Shown: in pieces, positions 14,606-22,917 of the stretch
Position numbering within the stretch: the stretch's first letter is position 1
Layout of the letters: each line of letters starts with the position of its first letter
Source: Stenotrophomonas africana
GTDB lineage: Bacteria > Pseudomonadota > Gammaproteobacteria > Xanthomonadales > Xanthomonadaceae
DNA: 64,000 bases
Direction: 5' to 3'
NCBI RefSeq assembly: GCF_013004645.1
Contig: NZ_JABEME010000001.1
Location: forward strand, 62,001 to 126,000
Notes under the pieces: model-generated
Databases searched by the model: none
What the model saw: the letters and a program-made list of their open reading frames with translations, nothing else
Told to the model about the DNA's origin: nothing
Position numbers and translations under genes: made by a program

Positions 14606-16015
14606 TCAGATCGCCCGCGAGTAACGCGGTTGCTCGTGCGCGGCACGCAGATACGGGTCGAAGCACATCGCCAGCAACCGCAGCAACGGTCGTCCAGGTT
14701 CGCTGGCACGCACCACGCCATCGCGGTACTCGGCCAGTCCGTCTTCCTGCAGCCGCTGTACCGAATGCAGGTCCTCGGCGAAGTACTGCGCGAAATCGAT
14801 GCCATGGCGCCGCCCCAACAGGGCGCCATCCACCTCGCCCTGGCACATCAACTGCTGGATCAGTTCCGCGCGCAGCTGGTCGTCGGCACTCAGCGCCACG
14901 CCGCGCCAGACCGGCAGCTGGCCCTGGTCCACCGCATCCTCCCACGCCGGCAGGTCGCGCGGATTCTGGCTGTAGGTGGCACCGATGTGGCTGATCGCAC
15001 TCACGCCCAGGCCAAGCAGATCGGTATCGGCGTGGGTGGTATAGCCCATGAAGTTGCGATGCAGCTGGCCGGCGCGCTGTGCGCGCGACAGATCCTCTTC
15101 CGGCAGTGCAAAGTGATCCATGCCGATGTACTGATAGCCTGCGGCAGAGAGCTTCTCCACCGCCAGACCCAGCAATGCCAGCTTTTCTTCGGGCGAAGGC
15201 AAACGGCTTTCGTCGATCTGTTTCTGCGCGCGGAACAGGTGCGGCAGATGCGCATAGCCATACACCGCCAGGCGATCCGGGCGCAGCGCCAGCACCCGTT
15301 CGAGGGTGCGGCCGAATCCTTCCAGGCTCTGTCCCGGCAGGCCATAGATCAGGTCGACGTTGACTGAACGCATGCCGCTGTCGCGGCAGGCGCGCAGGAT
15401 GTCCAGCGTCTGCTGCACGCCCTGTACGCGGTTGATCGATTCCTGCACCTGCGGGTCGAAATCCTGCACGCCCAGGCTGGCCCGGTTGAAGCCCAGTCGC
15501 GCCAGCATGGCAACGTCGCGGGTATCGATGAAGCGCGGATCGAGTTCGATCGAGAAATCGCGCTGTGGCGAATCGCTGAAATCGAAACGCCGGCGCAGCC
15601 CTTCCACCAGCGTGGTCATCGCCTCGGCATCAAGAAAGTTCGGCGTACCACCGCCCAGATGCAGCTGGATCACCTCGCGACCATCCTCGAACTGCGGCGC
15701 CAGCAGATCGGCCTCGGCCAGCACGCGCGAGACGTAGCTGTGGCCACGACCGCGATCGCGGGTGATCACCCGGTTGCAGCCGCAGTAGAAGCACGGGCTG
15801 GAGCAGAACGGCACATGCACGTACAGCGACAGCGCGCGGGCCAGCTGGTTGCTGTCGGCGATCGCCTGGCGCAGTGCCGGCGCGTCGAAGCCATCATGGA
15901 AATGCGGCGCGGTCGGGTACGAGGTGTAGCGTGGGCCCGGTCGGTCGTGCCGGCGCAGAAGGTCGGGGTCGAAGGTCCAGGCCAGGCCACCGGCGGCGGG
16001 AGAGAACGTGTCCAT
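14606..16015 (-). CDS. hemN: oxygen-independent coproporphyrinogen III oxidase
   Basis: A 469-residue radical-SAM enzyme that decarboxylates coproporphyrinogen III to protoporphyrinogen IX without oxygen, a late heme-synthesis step. The iron-sulfur site is C71-x3-C75-x2-C78-x-C80 (PFCSSPCFYCGCN), preceded by the HemN-specific RYTSYPTAPHF (about 30-40). Start at the ATG at 16015, since the longer frame to 16063 runs through an ANR box. That box, TTGACCCAGATCAA, sits about 41 bases upstream, consistent with low-oxygen induction. Confidence 0.96.
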   Translation of the reverse strand: MDTFSPAAGGLAWTFDPDLLRRHDRPGPRYTSYPTAPHFHDGFDAPALRQAIADSNQLARALSLYVHVPFCSSPCFYCGCNRVITRDRGRGHSYVSRVLAEADLLAPQFEDGREVIQLHLGGGTPNFLDAEAMTTLVEGLRRRFDFSDSPQRDFSIELDPRFIDTRDVAMLARLGFNRASLGVQDFDPQVQESINRVQGVQQTLDILRACRDSGMRSVNVDLIYGLPGQSLEGFGRTLERVLALRPDRLAVYGYAHLPHLFRAQKQIDESRLPSPEEKLALLGLAVEKLSAAGYQYIGMDHFALPEEDLSRAQRAGQLHRNFMGYTTHADTDLLGLGVSAISHIGATYSQNPRDLPAWEDAVDQGQLPVWRGVALSADDQLRAELIQQLMCQGEVDGALLGRRHGIDFAQYFAEDLHSVQRLQEDGLAEYRDGVVRASEPGRPLLRLLAMCFDPYLRAAHEQPRYSRAI

Positions 16016-16049
16016 GCCGCCAGCATCGCGCCGGGCGGCCCGCGCCGCC

Positions 16050-16063
16050 TTGACCCAGATCAA
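16050..16063. promoter_or_regulatory. FNR/ANR box upstream of hemN
   Basis: TTGAC-CCAG-ATCAA, one base from the consensus TTGAT-N4-ATCAA. It overlaps the stop of the truncated hemoglobin gene and lies 35-48 bases before the hemN ATG. Confidence 0.75.
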
Positions 16064-16500
16064 TCCTTGCCGGGGATCCCCAGCACCGGCAGGCCGACCT
16101 GCGGCCAGCGCAGCATCTGGTAGCGTTTCCAGAACGTGTCACCGATGCGCGCGGCCACGTCGTTGGCCAGCTCCTGCATCGGTGGGTTGTTGCATTCGGC
16201 GGTGGTGATCCGGAACAGCACCAGCCAGCGATCGAACAGGTCTTTGTCCAGTTCGATGGCCATGTGCTTGGACATCGGCGAGCCCTTGAAACGGCGGGTG
16301 CCGCGCAGCATCGCCGACCAGAAGTCGACCAGCTGCGCCAGGTGGTCCGGCCAGTCATGCACGTGTGCCTCGAACACCGGTCCCAGCCGCTCTTCCTCAC
16401 GCACACGGGCATAGAAATCGTGGACCAGGCGGGTCACTTCCTGCTCGGTGCACAGCTCGGGCGAGGCGACAGGGGGGACGGGCGGCGGTAGTGCGTTCAT
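16060..16500 (-). CDS. truncated hemoglobin, group III-like
   Basis: A 146-residue globin. Typical features of group III truncated hemoglobins are seen: an early VHDFYARVREEERLGPVF helix, the heme-pocket stretch HLAQLVDFWSAMLRGTRRFKG, then SKHMAIELDKDLFDRWLVLF with the proximal His region. It probably binds oxygen or nitric oxide under low oxygen. It is divergent from the membrane-protein/CcoG-like pair, with a perfect ANR box between them. Start at the ATG at 16500; a second ATG exists 12 bases upstream. Confidence 0.88.
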   Translation of the reverse strand: MNALPPPVPPVASPELCTEQEVTRLVHDFYARVREEERLGPVFEAHVHDWPDHLAQLVDFWSAMLRGTRRFKGSPMSKHMAIELDKDLFDRWLVLFRITTAECNNPPMQELANDVAARIGDTFWKRYQMLRWPQVGLPVLGIPGKD

Positions 16501-16551
16501 CGGGGTATCCAAAGCGTGCCGGCAATGTGCCGCACCCAGGCGGCAGCGCCG

Positions 16552-16565
16552 TTGATCCAGATCAA
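16552..16565. promoter_or_regulatory. FNR/ANR box between globin and CcoG-like operon
   Basis: TTGAT-CCAG-ATCAA is a perfect match to the FNR/ANR consensus. Its centre is about 58 bases from the globin start (leftward) and 121 bases from the membrane-protein start (rightward), so it may serve either or both. Confidence 0.85.
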
Positions 16566-16679
16566 TGTCGGTGCAGTCCGCTGCACCTAGGCTGGCACGC
16601 TTGCAGGAAGCATGCCCTGCGGATGCTGCGCCAGCCCTGGCGGAGTATACGCGCCGCCCACTTTTCGATCCGGGACAGC

Positions 16680-16967
16680 ATGAACAGACCTTTTTCCAAC
16701 CGCCGCCAGCGGCTGATCCAGCAGTGGGGCGCCATCCTCTGGCCCAGCTTCATCGCCGCCGGCGTGGCCAGCGTGGTGTTCTTCGCCTTCGTCGATCCGT
16801 TGCGCCTGCAGGCGATCAGCTTCCCGGACACCACCATCAGCCGTGAGCTGGGCTATACCGCAGGCTTCTTCATGTTCTGGACGGTAACGGCGCTGTCCAG
16901 CGCGGTCACCTGGTACCTGCAACGACCGATGCCGAGCGACGACGACGAGGAGCTGCCGCTGGGATGA
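16680..16967 (+). CDS. small two-pass membrane protein
   Basis: A 95-residue protein with two hydrophobic segments (AILWPSFIAAGVASVVFFAF and LGYTAGFFMFWTVTALSSAV) and an acidic tail (DDDEELPLG). It overlaps the start of the CcoG-like gene by four bases. Similar small proteins are found near heme or cytochrome oxidase genes in Xanthomonadaceae; a role in respiratory-complex assembly is only a guess. Confidence 0.75.
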   Translation: MNRPFSNRRQRLIQQWGAILWPSFIAAGVASVVFFAFVDPLRLQAISFPDTTISRELGYTAGFFMFWTVTALSSAVTWYLQRPMPSDDDEELPLG

Positions 16968-18013
16968 GCACACCCTGCACAACGACACCGCGCCCCTTGC
17001 ATTGGCGCGGCACCTTCCACGCTGTTCTGCTGGCCCTGTTCTACGCGCTGCCGTGGTTACGCTGGGACGGGCGCCAGGCGTTGCTGCTGGACATCAATGC
17101 CCGGCGCTTCGACCTGTTCGGCTGGACGTTGTGGCCCAGCGACGTCGGTGTGCTGATCGGACTGCTGGCGGCGCTTGCGGTGGGCCTTGCGCTGCTCACC
17201 CACGTCGCCGGGCGCATCTGGTGCGGCCACGCCTGCCCGCAGACCCTGTGGCGCCGGGCCTTCGACGGGGTCGCCCGTGCCGCGTCCCGGTGGCTTCCCG
17301 CCTCGGCTGCGCGCCCGGCCACCCAGCTGGCCTGGGGGCTGTTGTCGCTATGGACCGGGATCACCTTCGTCGGTCTGTTCAGCCCCATCGCCGAACTGGT
17401 GGTCGCTGCGCCCAACGCTGGCTGGAGCGGCTGGGAGACCTTCTGGGTGCTGTTCTACGCCGCTGCCACCTGGGGAAACGCCGGGTTCCTGCGCGAGCAG
17501 GTCTGCCGTTCGTTGTGCCCGTTCGCACGCGTGCAGCCATTGCTGACCGATCCGCATACGCCACGCATGCTGTATGACGCCCGCCGCGGCGAGCCACGCG
17601 GACCGCGTCCGTCCGGTCTGGGCGGCGTGCTCGGTCGCGGTCGTGGCCTGCTCGATCCAACAACTGCGCAGGACTACGTGTTCCGCGCTGCGCATCCGCT
17701 GCTGGCCGGACCGACGCCGACCTTCAGCGCCGATCGTCTCGGTGACTGCACCGACTGCGCTGCGTGTGTCAGCGCCTGCCCAATGCAGCTGGACATCCGC
17801 CAGGGGCCGCAGGCCGATTGCCTTGCCTGCGGCGCCTGCCTGGAAGCCTGCGCACAACAACAGCACCGGGCCGGCTTCGGTCCGGGGCTGGTGCGTTACT
17901 GCAGTCCGCAGGCGATGGCCGGACAACCGCGGCGCTGGTGGCGACCACGAACCCTGGCCCTGTTGTCGATGCTGTTGGCGCTGCTTGCCTGCGGCCTCTG
18001 GCGCCTGCTCTGA
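16964..18013 (+). CDS. CcoG-like 4Fe-4S polyferredoxin, short form
   Basis: A 349-residue membrane protein with four or five transmembrane segments and cysteine clusters CGHACPQTLWRRAF (CxxxCP), CRSLCPFARVQ, CTDCAACVSACP and CLACGACLEAC, the last two binding 4Fe-4S clusters. This is the CcoG/RdxA architecture, where the protein helps copper delivery to cbb3 oxidase. Usual CcoG proteins are about 450-480 residues with a C-terminal periplasmic immunoglobulin-like domain; here the protein ends right after one final transmembrane helix, so that domain is missing. Confidence 0.85.
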   Translation: MSTPCTTTPRPLHWRGTFHAVLLALFYALPWLRWDGRQALLLDINARRFDLFGWTLWPSDVGVLIGLLAALAVGLALLTHVAGRIWCGHACPQTLWRRAFDGVARAASRWLPASAARPATQLAWGLLSLWTGITFVGLFSPIAELVVAAPNAGWSGWETFWVLFYAAATWGNAGFLREQVCRSLCPFARVQPLLTDPHTPRMLYDARRGEPRGPRPSGLGGVLGRGRGLLDPTTAQDYVFRAAHPLLAGPTPTFSADRLGDCTDCAACVSACPMQLDIRQGPQADCLACGACLEACAQQQHRAGFGPGLVRYCSPQAMAGQPRRWWRPRTLALLSMLLALLACGLWRLL

Positions 18014-18014
18014 A

Positions 18015-18278
18015 TCAACGCGACCCGCTGGCGTGCGGCGGAACCAGCTGCGCACGTCGCACGATGCCCAACTGCTCGATGATCAGCGCCATTTCATTGG
18101 TGACTTCGGTACGCTCGGTCCCCTGCGGGACCAGGCGGTCCAGCACCTGCTGGTAGGTATCCCAGAACGCCGGACCGCATCCGTGTTTGTGATAACTGGC
18201 TTCCAGTTCGCGGCGTACCCGTTCAGCCAAGCCATGCATGCCGTATTCCATACGACCTCCGTTGGACTTGTTCTGCAT
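18015..18278 (-). CDS. small conserved-looking protein, unknown
   Basis: An 87-residue protein convergent with the CcoG-like gene, separated from its stop by a single base. It has a helical middle (GLAERVRRELEASYHKHGCG) and 'NEMALIIEQLGIVRRAQLVPP'. No family recognised. The start could also be at the internal Met (MEYGMHG), about 27 bases later. Confidence 0.6.
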   Translation of the reverse strand: MQNKSNGGRMEYGMHGLAERVRRELEASYHKHGCGPAFWDTYQQVLDRLVPQGTERTEVTNEMALIIEQLGIVRRAQLVPPHASGSR

Positions 18279-18604
18279 CGTTGACGGTCTACCGACTCAC
18301 TTGCGTGCTACTGAAAGACTCCCAGGCTTCACACCCGGTTGATGCCAATTAGTCATAGATTTCACGACAGGTCAATTACATGCAGCGACTTTCGTGATTG
18401 AAATTATTAATCGTTCACGAAACTACATACGGGGACCTGGTTCCCCCGGATGGGGTGAAGCCGACAGGTAGCGGGAACCATGGACCGACTCGCCCAGTAG
18501 ATGGCACCGATTGCGCCCTTCAGATCGATCGATTTTGCCTATTTTGCTAAGCATACTTAGCAAAATACGCTTAGCGTGCTAGATGCGACAAAAGGCGGCG
18601 CAAG
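18279..18604. other. gene-free interval with palindromes
   Basis: No convincing frame on either strand. The interval is AT-richer than its surroundings. It has TTTCGTGA (18390-18397) facing TCACGAAA (18415-18422), GGTTCCC facing GGGAACC near 18438-18478, and ATTTTGCTAAG-CATA-CTTAGCAAAAT at 18541-18566, an 11-bp perfect dyad next to further CTTAGC copies. These are probably promoter and operator elements of the HTH genes on both sides. Confidence 0.55.
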
Positions 18605-18814
18605 TCAGATGGATTCGCCCGTCGACGCCTCTGTCGTGGGGAACAGGTTCGGATAGCGCTGATGCAGGATGTACTGCCGCAGGGCCGGAATCGGAAAGTC
18701 CCTCGGCCATTGCGACACTGCAGAACGGCTGATGCCAAAGAAGCGGGCCAGTTCGGCGTCGGTGCGGAATCCCAGCCGGGTGCGCACCTGCCGTTTGCTC
18801 CAGAATTCGGTCAC
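18605..18814 (-). CDS. Cro-like HTH protein (orphan pair)
   Basis: A 69-residue protein with an HTH (GFRTDAELARFFGISRSAVSQW) of the Cro/YdaS type. It is divergent from a CI-like gene 78 bases away but has no phage genes around it, so it may be a domesticated or decayed phage switch. Confidence 0.72.
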   Translation of the reverse strand: MTEFWSKRQVRTRLGFRTDAELARFFGISRSAVSQWPRDFPIPALRQYILHQRYPNLFPTTEASTGESI

Positions 18815-18892
18815 GGTCGGTCCATCTGTTAACCAACCTTATTCTTGTGACAAGGCTTCTTCGCATTCCACGCGTTAAGCTGGCTTGCATAG

Positions 18893-19327
18893 ATGAATAC
18901 TCTCGGCCAACGACTCGCTATCGCCATGAAGAAAGCCGGGCACCCACGCCCGGCCGCTCTGGCCCGCGCCGCCAAATCAACGACGGCAACCATCAGCAAC
19001 TGGCTCAACGACCATGTGAGCGCTTCGCATGTGAAGGCCGAACAGCTGTTCCGTATCGCCGATGCGGCCAAGATGGACGCGCGCGAACTTCTGTACGGAG
19101 TGAGCGGGCTCGGCGTCGGCGAACCTGGCAGCGCCTACATCCCCAGCCAGGCCCATCTGGATGTCTGGCAGGACGCCTACGAGCTGGTCAGCCATCTGGT
19201 GGCCGAGAACGGGCTGGAGATCGACCATCGCCGCCATGCGGCGCTGGATCTGCTCGCGTTCGAACTGCTGATGGACGGCTTCAGCCGCAGCAAGGTGGCT
19301 CGCGTTCTGACGACCTCGATGACGTGA
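18893..19327 (+). CDS. CI-like HTH regulator (orphan pair)
   Basis: A 144-residue protein. Residues 4-62 form the HTH (GQRLAIAMKKAGHPRPAALARAA, then TISNWLNDHVSASHVKAEQL); the C-terminal half is helical without S24 peptidase residues. Divergent from the Cro-like gene; CTTGT-G-ACAAG at 18844-18854 in the gap may be their operator. It sits just upstream of the fluoride riboswitch. Confidence 0.75.
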   Translation: MNTLGQRLAIAMKKAGHPRPAALARAAKSTTATISNWLNDHVSASHVKAEQLFRIADAAKMDARELLYGVSGLGVGEPGSAYIPSQAHLDVWQDAYELVSHLVAENGLEIDHRRHAALDLLAFELLMDGFSRSKVARVLTTSMT

Positions 19328-19353
19328 ATGCACCGCCGCTGGTAGCATGGACC

Positions 19354-19410
19354 GCGATGGGGATGGGGCTCCCCCGATAACCGCCTGAGAAGGCTGATGG
19401 CTCCTGCCAG
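19354..19410 (+). promoter_or_regulatory. fluoride riboswitch (crcB motif)
   Basis: The sequence shows the crcB motif in order: GGGGATGGGGCTCCCCC (first hairpin), GATAACCGCC, a short linker and GGCTGATGGCTCCTGCC. It stands about 85 bases before the crcB ATG. Fluoride binding stabilises a pseudoknot and switches the downstream fluoride channel on. Confidence 0.92.
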
Positions 19411-19495
19411 GACGAACCCGGTGTTCGTCGACGGCAGGTCGTGCCTGCCCTCGGCGTTCGCCATTGACCCTGCGAACCCGCATTCGAGGCACGCC

Positions 19496-19888
19496 ATGCA
19501 AGCATTGAACAATTATTTCCTGGTCTTCGTCGGCGGCGGCATCGGCGCCTGCCTGCGCCACGCCTGCAACCTGATCGGCGCGCGGGTGGCGGTCGGCAGT
19601 CCCTGGCCCTGGTCGACCTTCCTGATCAACATCAGCGGTACGCTGCTGATGGGCGTGGTGGTCGAGGTCTTCGCCATGCGCAATGGCGCCTCGCCGCAGC
19701 TGCGCCTGTTGCTGGCCACCGGCATCCTCGGCGGCTACACCACGTTTTCCACCTACGCGCTGGAGATCGGCCTGCTGCTGCAGCGTGGCCAGCATGGGCT
19801 GGCGGCACTGTATGCCGGTGGCTCGGTGGCGCTGGGCCTGGCCGGTCTGTTCGGTGGCATGAAGCTGGCCCGGCTGGTGCTGGGCTGA
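19496..19888 (+). CDS. crcB: fluoride channel CrcB/FluC
   Basis: A 130-residue membrane protein with four transmembrane segments and the CrcB signatures GGGIGACLRH (N-terminus), STFLINISGTLLMG and GGYTTFSTYALE. It forms a dual-topology dimer that expels fluoride. The fluoride riboswitch upstream confirms function and regulation. Confidence 0.96.
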   Translation: MQALNNYFLVFVGGGIGACLRHACNLIGARVAVGSPWPWSTFLINISGTLLMGVVVEVFAMRNGASPQLRLLLATGILGGYTTFSTYALEIGLLLQRGQHGLAALYAGGSVALGLAGLFGGMKLARLVLG

Positions 19889-19892
19889 CCGG

Positions 19893-20726
19893 TCAGGCGG
19901 CGCTGACCCGTACCTGCCCGCGCCATTCCCGCGGCGACTGCCCGGTGTGCGACTTGAACGCACGCGACAGCGCCGCTTCGCTGCCATAGCCCACATCATC
20001 GGCGATCCGCTTCAGCGGCCGTCCCTGTCGCAGGGCCTGCTGCGCGAGCCCGACCCGCCAACCCTGCAGGTACTGGCCCGGCGTGGTGCCCATCGCCTCG
20101 CGGAAGCTGGCGGCGAACACGCTGCGTGACATGCCGGCAACCTCGGCCAGGTCTTCCAGGGTCCAGGACCGTGCGGGCGCTTCATGCATCGCCACCAATG
20201 CCAGCCGCAACCTCGGATGACCCAGCCCGGCGAACAGGCCGCCACGCATCTCGCCGCCTTCCATCAGCTGGCGCAGCACCTGGATCATCACCACCTCGAA
20301 CAGCCGGTTGACCATCGCCGCCCGCCCGCAGCGCTGCTCGAACGCCTCTTCGAACAGCAGTTCCAGCGCCGCGTTGCCGCCATACAGATCGGCCAGCGGC
20401 AGGCAGATGAAATCAGGCAGTGCAGCGCTGATCGGATTGAGCCGGCCGCCCTCGAAATGCAGATTGGCGCAGGCCATGTCGGCGCCCTGCTGCGGGTCGG
20501 TACTGAAGCGATGCGGCATCGGCCGCGGATACAGCAGCAGACTCGGTACTTGGACCTGCACGGTCTGTTGCCCGTGGCTGACCTGCAACGGCCCGCGCCG
20601 CACCAGATGCAGCTGGCCGGCCTCGTCCTCGCCGTCCAGCGTGTTGATGCCGCATAGCGCACCCGCATGGAATACCGAGGCGGTGACCGCAAAACGTTCA
20701 AGCAGGATGGCGAGGCGGTCGACCAT
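19893..20726 (-). CDS. AraC family transcriptional regulator
   Basis: A 277-residue regulator starting MVDRLAILLERFAV (the frame is open further up, but homology starts here). Residues about 10-160 are an AraC-type cupin binding domain (AraC_binding_2/ CrcB-neighbour 'cupin_6' style, with GALCGINTLDGEDEAGQLHLV). Residues 175-270 are two HTH motifs (WTLEDLAEVAGMSRSVFAASF and IADDVGYGSEAALSRAFKSHTG). Convergent with crcB. Its effector is unknown. Confidence 0.92.
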   Translation of the reverse strand: MVDRLAILLERFAVTASVFHAGALCGINTLDGEDEAGQLHLVRRGPLQVSHGQQTVQVQVPSLLLYPRPMPHRFSTDPQQGADMACANLHFEGGRLNPISAALPDFICLPLADLYGGNAALELLFEEAFEQRCGRAAMVNRLFEVVMIQVLRQLMEGGEMRGGLFAGLGHPRLRLALVAMHEAPARSWTLEDLAEVAGMSRSVFAASFREAMGTTPGQYLQGWRVGLAQQALRQGRPLKRIADDVGYGSEAALSRAFKSHTGQSPREWRGQVRVSAA

Positions 20727-20860
20727 GACGGAACTCCGGGTCAAGCGAGACAAGCTCAATGCGACAGATCGTATCGGAATCAACACTGGAAAGGACGGCA
20801 CTGGCCGCGTGATCGCCCGGGCGCTATACAGGCCGCACATTTCCACGCATGGAGGCACCG

Positions 20861-21355
20861 ATGTCGCTCCGCATCGCTCTGGCCCTGTTGCCGCTGCTGC
20901 TCGCGGCCCCGCACGCACTGTCCGCCTCACCATCAAAGATCGAACACCTGGCCTGGCTGGCCGGTTGCTGGCAGCTTGATGGCCAGCCGACCGGAGCCGG
21001 CGAGCAATGGTCCAGCCTGGCTGGAAACACCCTGTTCGGCAGCAGCCGCAGCCTGCGTGACGGCCGTACCGTGGGCTTCGAGTTCATGCAGCTGCGCCAG
21101 CATGACGACGGCCGCCTGGTGCTGACCGCCCTGCCCTCTGGCGAGAACGCCACGGACTTCAACGCCACCCGGGTCGATGGCAATGAAGCCGTGTTCGAGA
21201 ATCCCGCCAACGACTTCCCACAGCGTATCCACTATCGGCGCCTCGACGATCAGCGCGCGCATGCACGCATCGAGATCGCGCAGGACAATCCGAAGCAGGC
21301 AATGGACTTTCCCATGCATCGCGTCGCCTGCGGTGGGCCGACGCCCGCACACTGA
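20861..21355 (+). CDS. secreted DUF6265-like protein
   Basis: A 164-residue protein with signal peptide MSLRIALALLPLLLAAPHALSA. The mature part has HLAWLAGCWQLDG, GEQWSSLAGNTLFG, and FENPANDFPQRIHYR, the blocks of the DUF6265 family, probably a lipocalin-like beta barrel. GGAGG lies before the ATG at 20861; an in-frame ATG 12 bases upstream is less likely. Confidence 0.82.
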   Translation: MSLRIALALLPLLLAAPHALSASPSKIEHLAWLAGCWQLDGQPTGAGEQWSSLAGNTLFGSSRSLRDGRTVGFEFMQLRQHDDGRLVLTALPSGENATDFNATRVDGNEAVFENPANDFPQRIHYRRLDDQRAHARIEIAQDNPKQAMDFPMHRVACGGPTPAH

Positions 21356-21362
21356 CACGCAA

Positions 21363-21385
21363 ACGCCCCGGACCGGCCGGGGCGT
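21363..21385 (+). terminator. terminator hairpin
   Basis: ACGCCCCGG-ACCGG-CCGGGGCGT, a 9-bp stem with 5-base loop directly after the DUF6265 gene and before the convergent SRPBCC gene; the T tract is weak, so it may work in both directions. Confidence 0.65.
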
Positions 21386-21413
21386 CTGCATGCGGCCAAC
21401 GCCACGCGGGTAT

Positions 21414-21824
21414 TCACCCGGCCAGCGTGGTTTCCAATGCCTTCAGGCCATCGCGGTAGATGCCCTCGAACAGCGCGGACGCTTCTTCGTTGCTGATGCC
21501 CATCGGAGTGAACTCACCGGACCAGTCGATCCGCGAACCGCCGCCCTGCTCGACCACACGCAGCGTGGAGCGATAGCCGGTAACCGGGAACGGCGCCTGC
21601 AGGATCGAGTAGGTGTAGCTGCGATTGGCCTGGTCGAAGGCTTCCAGGCGCTCGACGATGGCATCGCCGTCGGGATTGGCCAGATGGCGCACGCGACCGC
21701 CATCGCTGAGCGTGCTCTGGGGAATGTACGGAAGCCAGTCGGGCAGTGAATCGAAGCCGCCGATGAGGTCCCAGACCTGGTCGGCCGGGGTCGGCACGGT
21801 GATGGATACAGAAGCAGTTGCCAT
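21414..21824 (-). CDS. SRPBCC/START-like lipid- or ligand-binding protein
   Basis: A 136-residue protein, MATASVSITVPTPADQVWDLIGGFDSLPDWLPYI, matching the polyketide cyclase/SRPBCC superfamily. GGAGACATTCCC precedes the ATG. It follows the aldo/keto reductase by 20 bases and probably shares its transcript; such pairs may metabolise small aromatic or sugar-like compounds, but the substrate is unknown. Confidence 0.88.
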   Translation of the reverse strand: MATASVSITVPTPADQVWDLIGGFDSLPDWLPYIPQSTLSDGGRVRHLANPDGDAIVERLEAFDQANRSYTYSILQAPFPVTGYRSTLRVVEQGGGSRIDWSGEFTPMGISNEEASALFEGIYRDGLKALETTLAG

Positions 21825-21844
21825 GGGAATGTCTCCTTCGTGAC

Positions 21845-22864
21845 TCAGATGTTGTCGATCGGCAGCGGGGCGTTGGCCGCGACCAGGCGCTGGGCGCGCA
21901 GTTCCTGCCAGAACCCGGCCGGGATGATTTCCTTCAGTGCGGCGTAGTCTTCGGCGATGCGCTCGGGACGGCTGGCGCCCGGAATGACCGCAGCCACTGC
22001 CGGGTTGGCCAGCGAGAACTGCAGGGCGGCCGCCTTGATGCTGATGCCGTACTCGGCCGCGATGGCCTTGATGCGCTCGACCTTGGCCAGGATCTCCGGC
22101 GACGCCTTCTGGTACTCGAAGTGGCTGCCACCGGCCAGCACGCCGGAGCTGTACGGACCGCCGACCACGATGCCGGTGTTGCGTTCGGCCGCCTTCGGCA
22201 TCACCCGCTGCAGCGCACGCTCGTGGTCGAGCAGCGAGTAGCGGCCGGCCAGCAGGAAGCCGTCCGGACGGGCTTCGTCCAGATCCAGGGTCAGCTCGAT
22301 CGGCTCGACACGGTTGACGCCCAGGCCCCAGGCCTTGATCACGCCTTCCTCGCGCAGGCGGGCCAGCACCTTGAAGGCGCCGCGGCGTGCGGTCTCGAAG
22401 TACGACAGCCACTCATCGCCGTAGAAGTCCTGGGCGATGTCGTGCACCCAGACGATATCGAGACGATCGGTCTTCAGGCGCTTGAGGCTGTCATCGATCG
22501 AGCGCAGGGTGGCATCGGCCGAGTAGTCGTTGACCAGCTTGTTGGGGCGGCCGGCGACGAACAGGCCGCCCTTCTCGCCAAGATCGCGGGCGCTGGTGTC
22601 TTCCACTTCGTCCAGGATCAGGCGGCCGACCTTGGTGCTGAGCACGAAGTCGTCGCGGTTGCGCTTGGCCAGTGCTTCTCCGAGCCGGATCTCGGCCAGG
22701 CCGGCGCCGTAGAACGGGGCGGTATCGAAGTAGCGGGTGCCCTGTTCCCAGGCCGCGTCCACCGTGGCCTGGGCCTCGGTTTCCGGGATGTCACGGAACA
22801 TGTTGCCCAGCGGCGCGGTACCGAAGCCCAGGGTCTTGCCAGCCAGCAGTGTGTTGATGCTCAT
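21845..22864 (-). CDS. aldo/keto reductase
   Basis: A 339-residue TIM-barrel oxidoreductase similar to D-threo-aldose dehydrogenases. Catalytic tetrad: Asp and Tyr in YFDTAPFYGAG, Lys in LSTKVGR, His in WVHDI. NADP-binding end: FSLANPAVAAVIPGASRPERI. Start at the ATG at 22864, after GGGGAACCCC-like leader with GCGGAGG. Divergent from a LysR gene that probably controls it. Confidence 0.92.
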   Translation of the reverse strand: MSINTLLAGKTLGFGTAPLGNMFRDIPETEAQATVDAAWEQGTRYFDTAPFYGAGLAEIRLGEALAKRNRDDFVLSTKVGRLILDEVEDTSARDLGEKGGLFVAGRPNKLVNDYSADATLRSIDDSLKRLKTDRLDIVWVHDIAQDFYGDEWLSYFETARRGAFKVLARLREEGVIKAWGLGVNRVEPIELTLDLDEARPDGFLLAGRYSLLDHERALQRVMPKAAERNTGIVVGGPYSSGVLAGGSHFEYQKASPEILAKVERIKAIAAEYGISIKAAALQFSLANPAVAAVIPGASRPERIAEDYAALKEIIPAGFWQELRAQRLVAANAPLPIDNI

Positions 22865-22917
22865 GGGGTTCCCCTTGCGGAGGTTGTTGAGGTTGGGACA
22901 CAGGCTAGGCTTGCCCG

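Noticed and set aside
14473..14994. Plus-strand frame across the tRNA-Leu fragment into hemN
   Set aside because: Part of it translates the tRNA fragment (VRFRLRAP) and the rest is antisense to hemN.
18541..18566. dif-like XerCD site
   Set aside because: The dyad has 11-bp arms but does not resemble the known dif arms, and no Xer gene or integrated filamentous phage is nearby.
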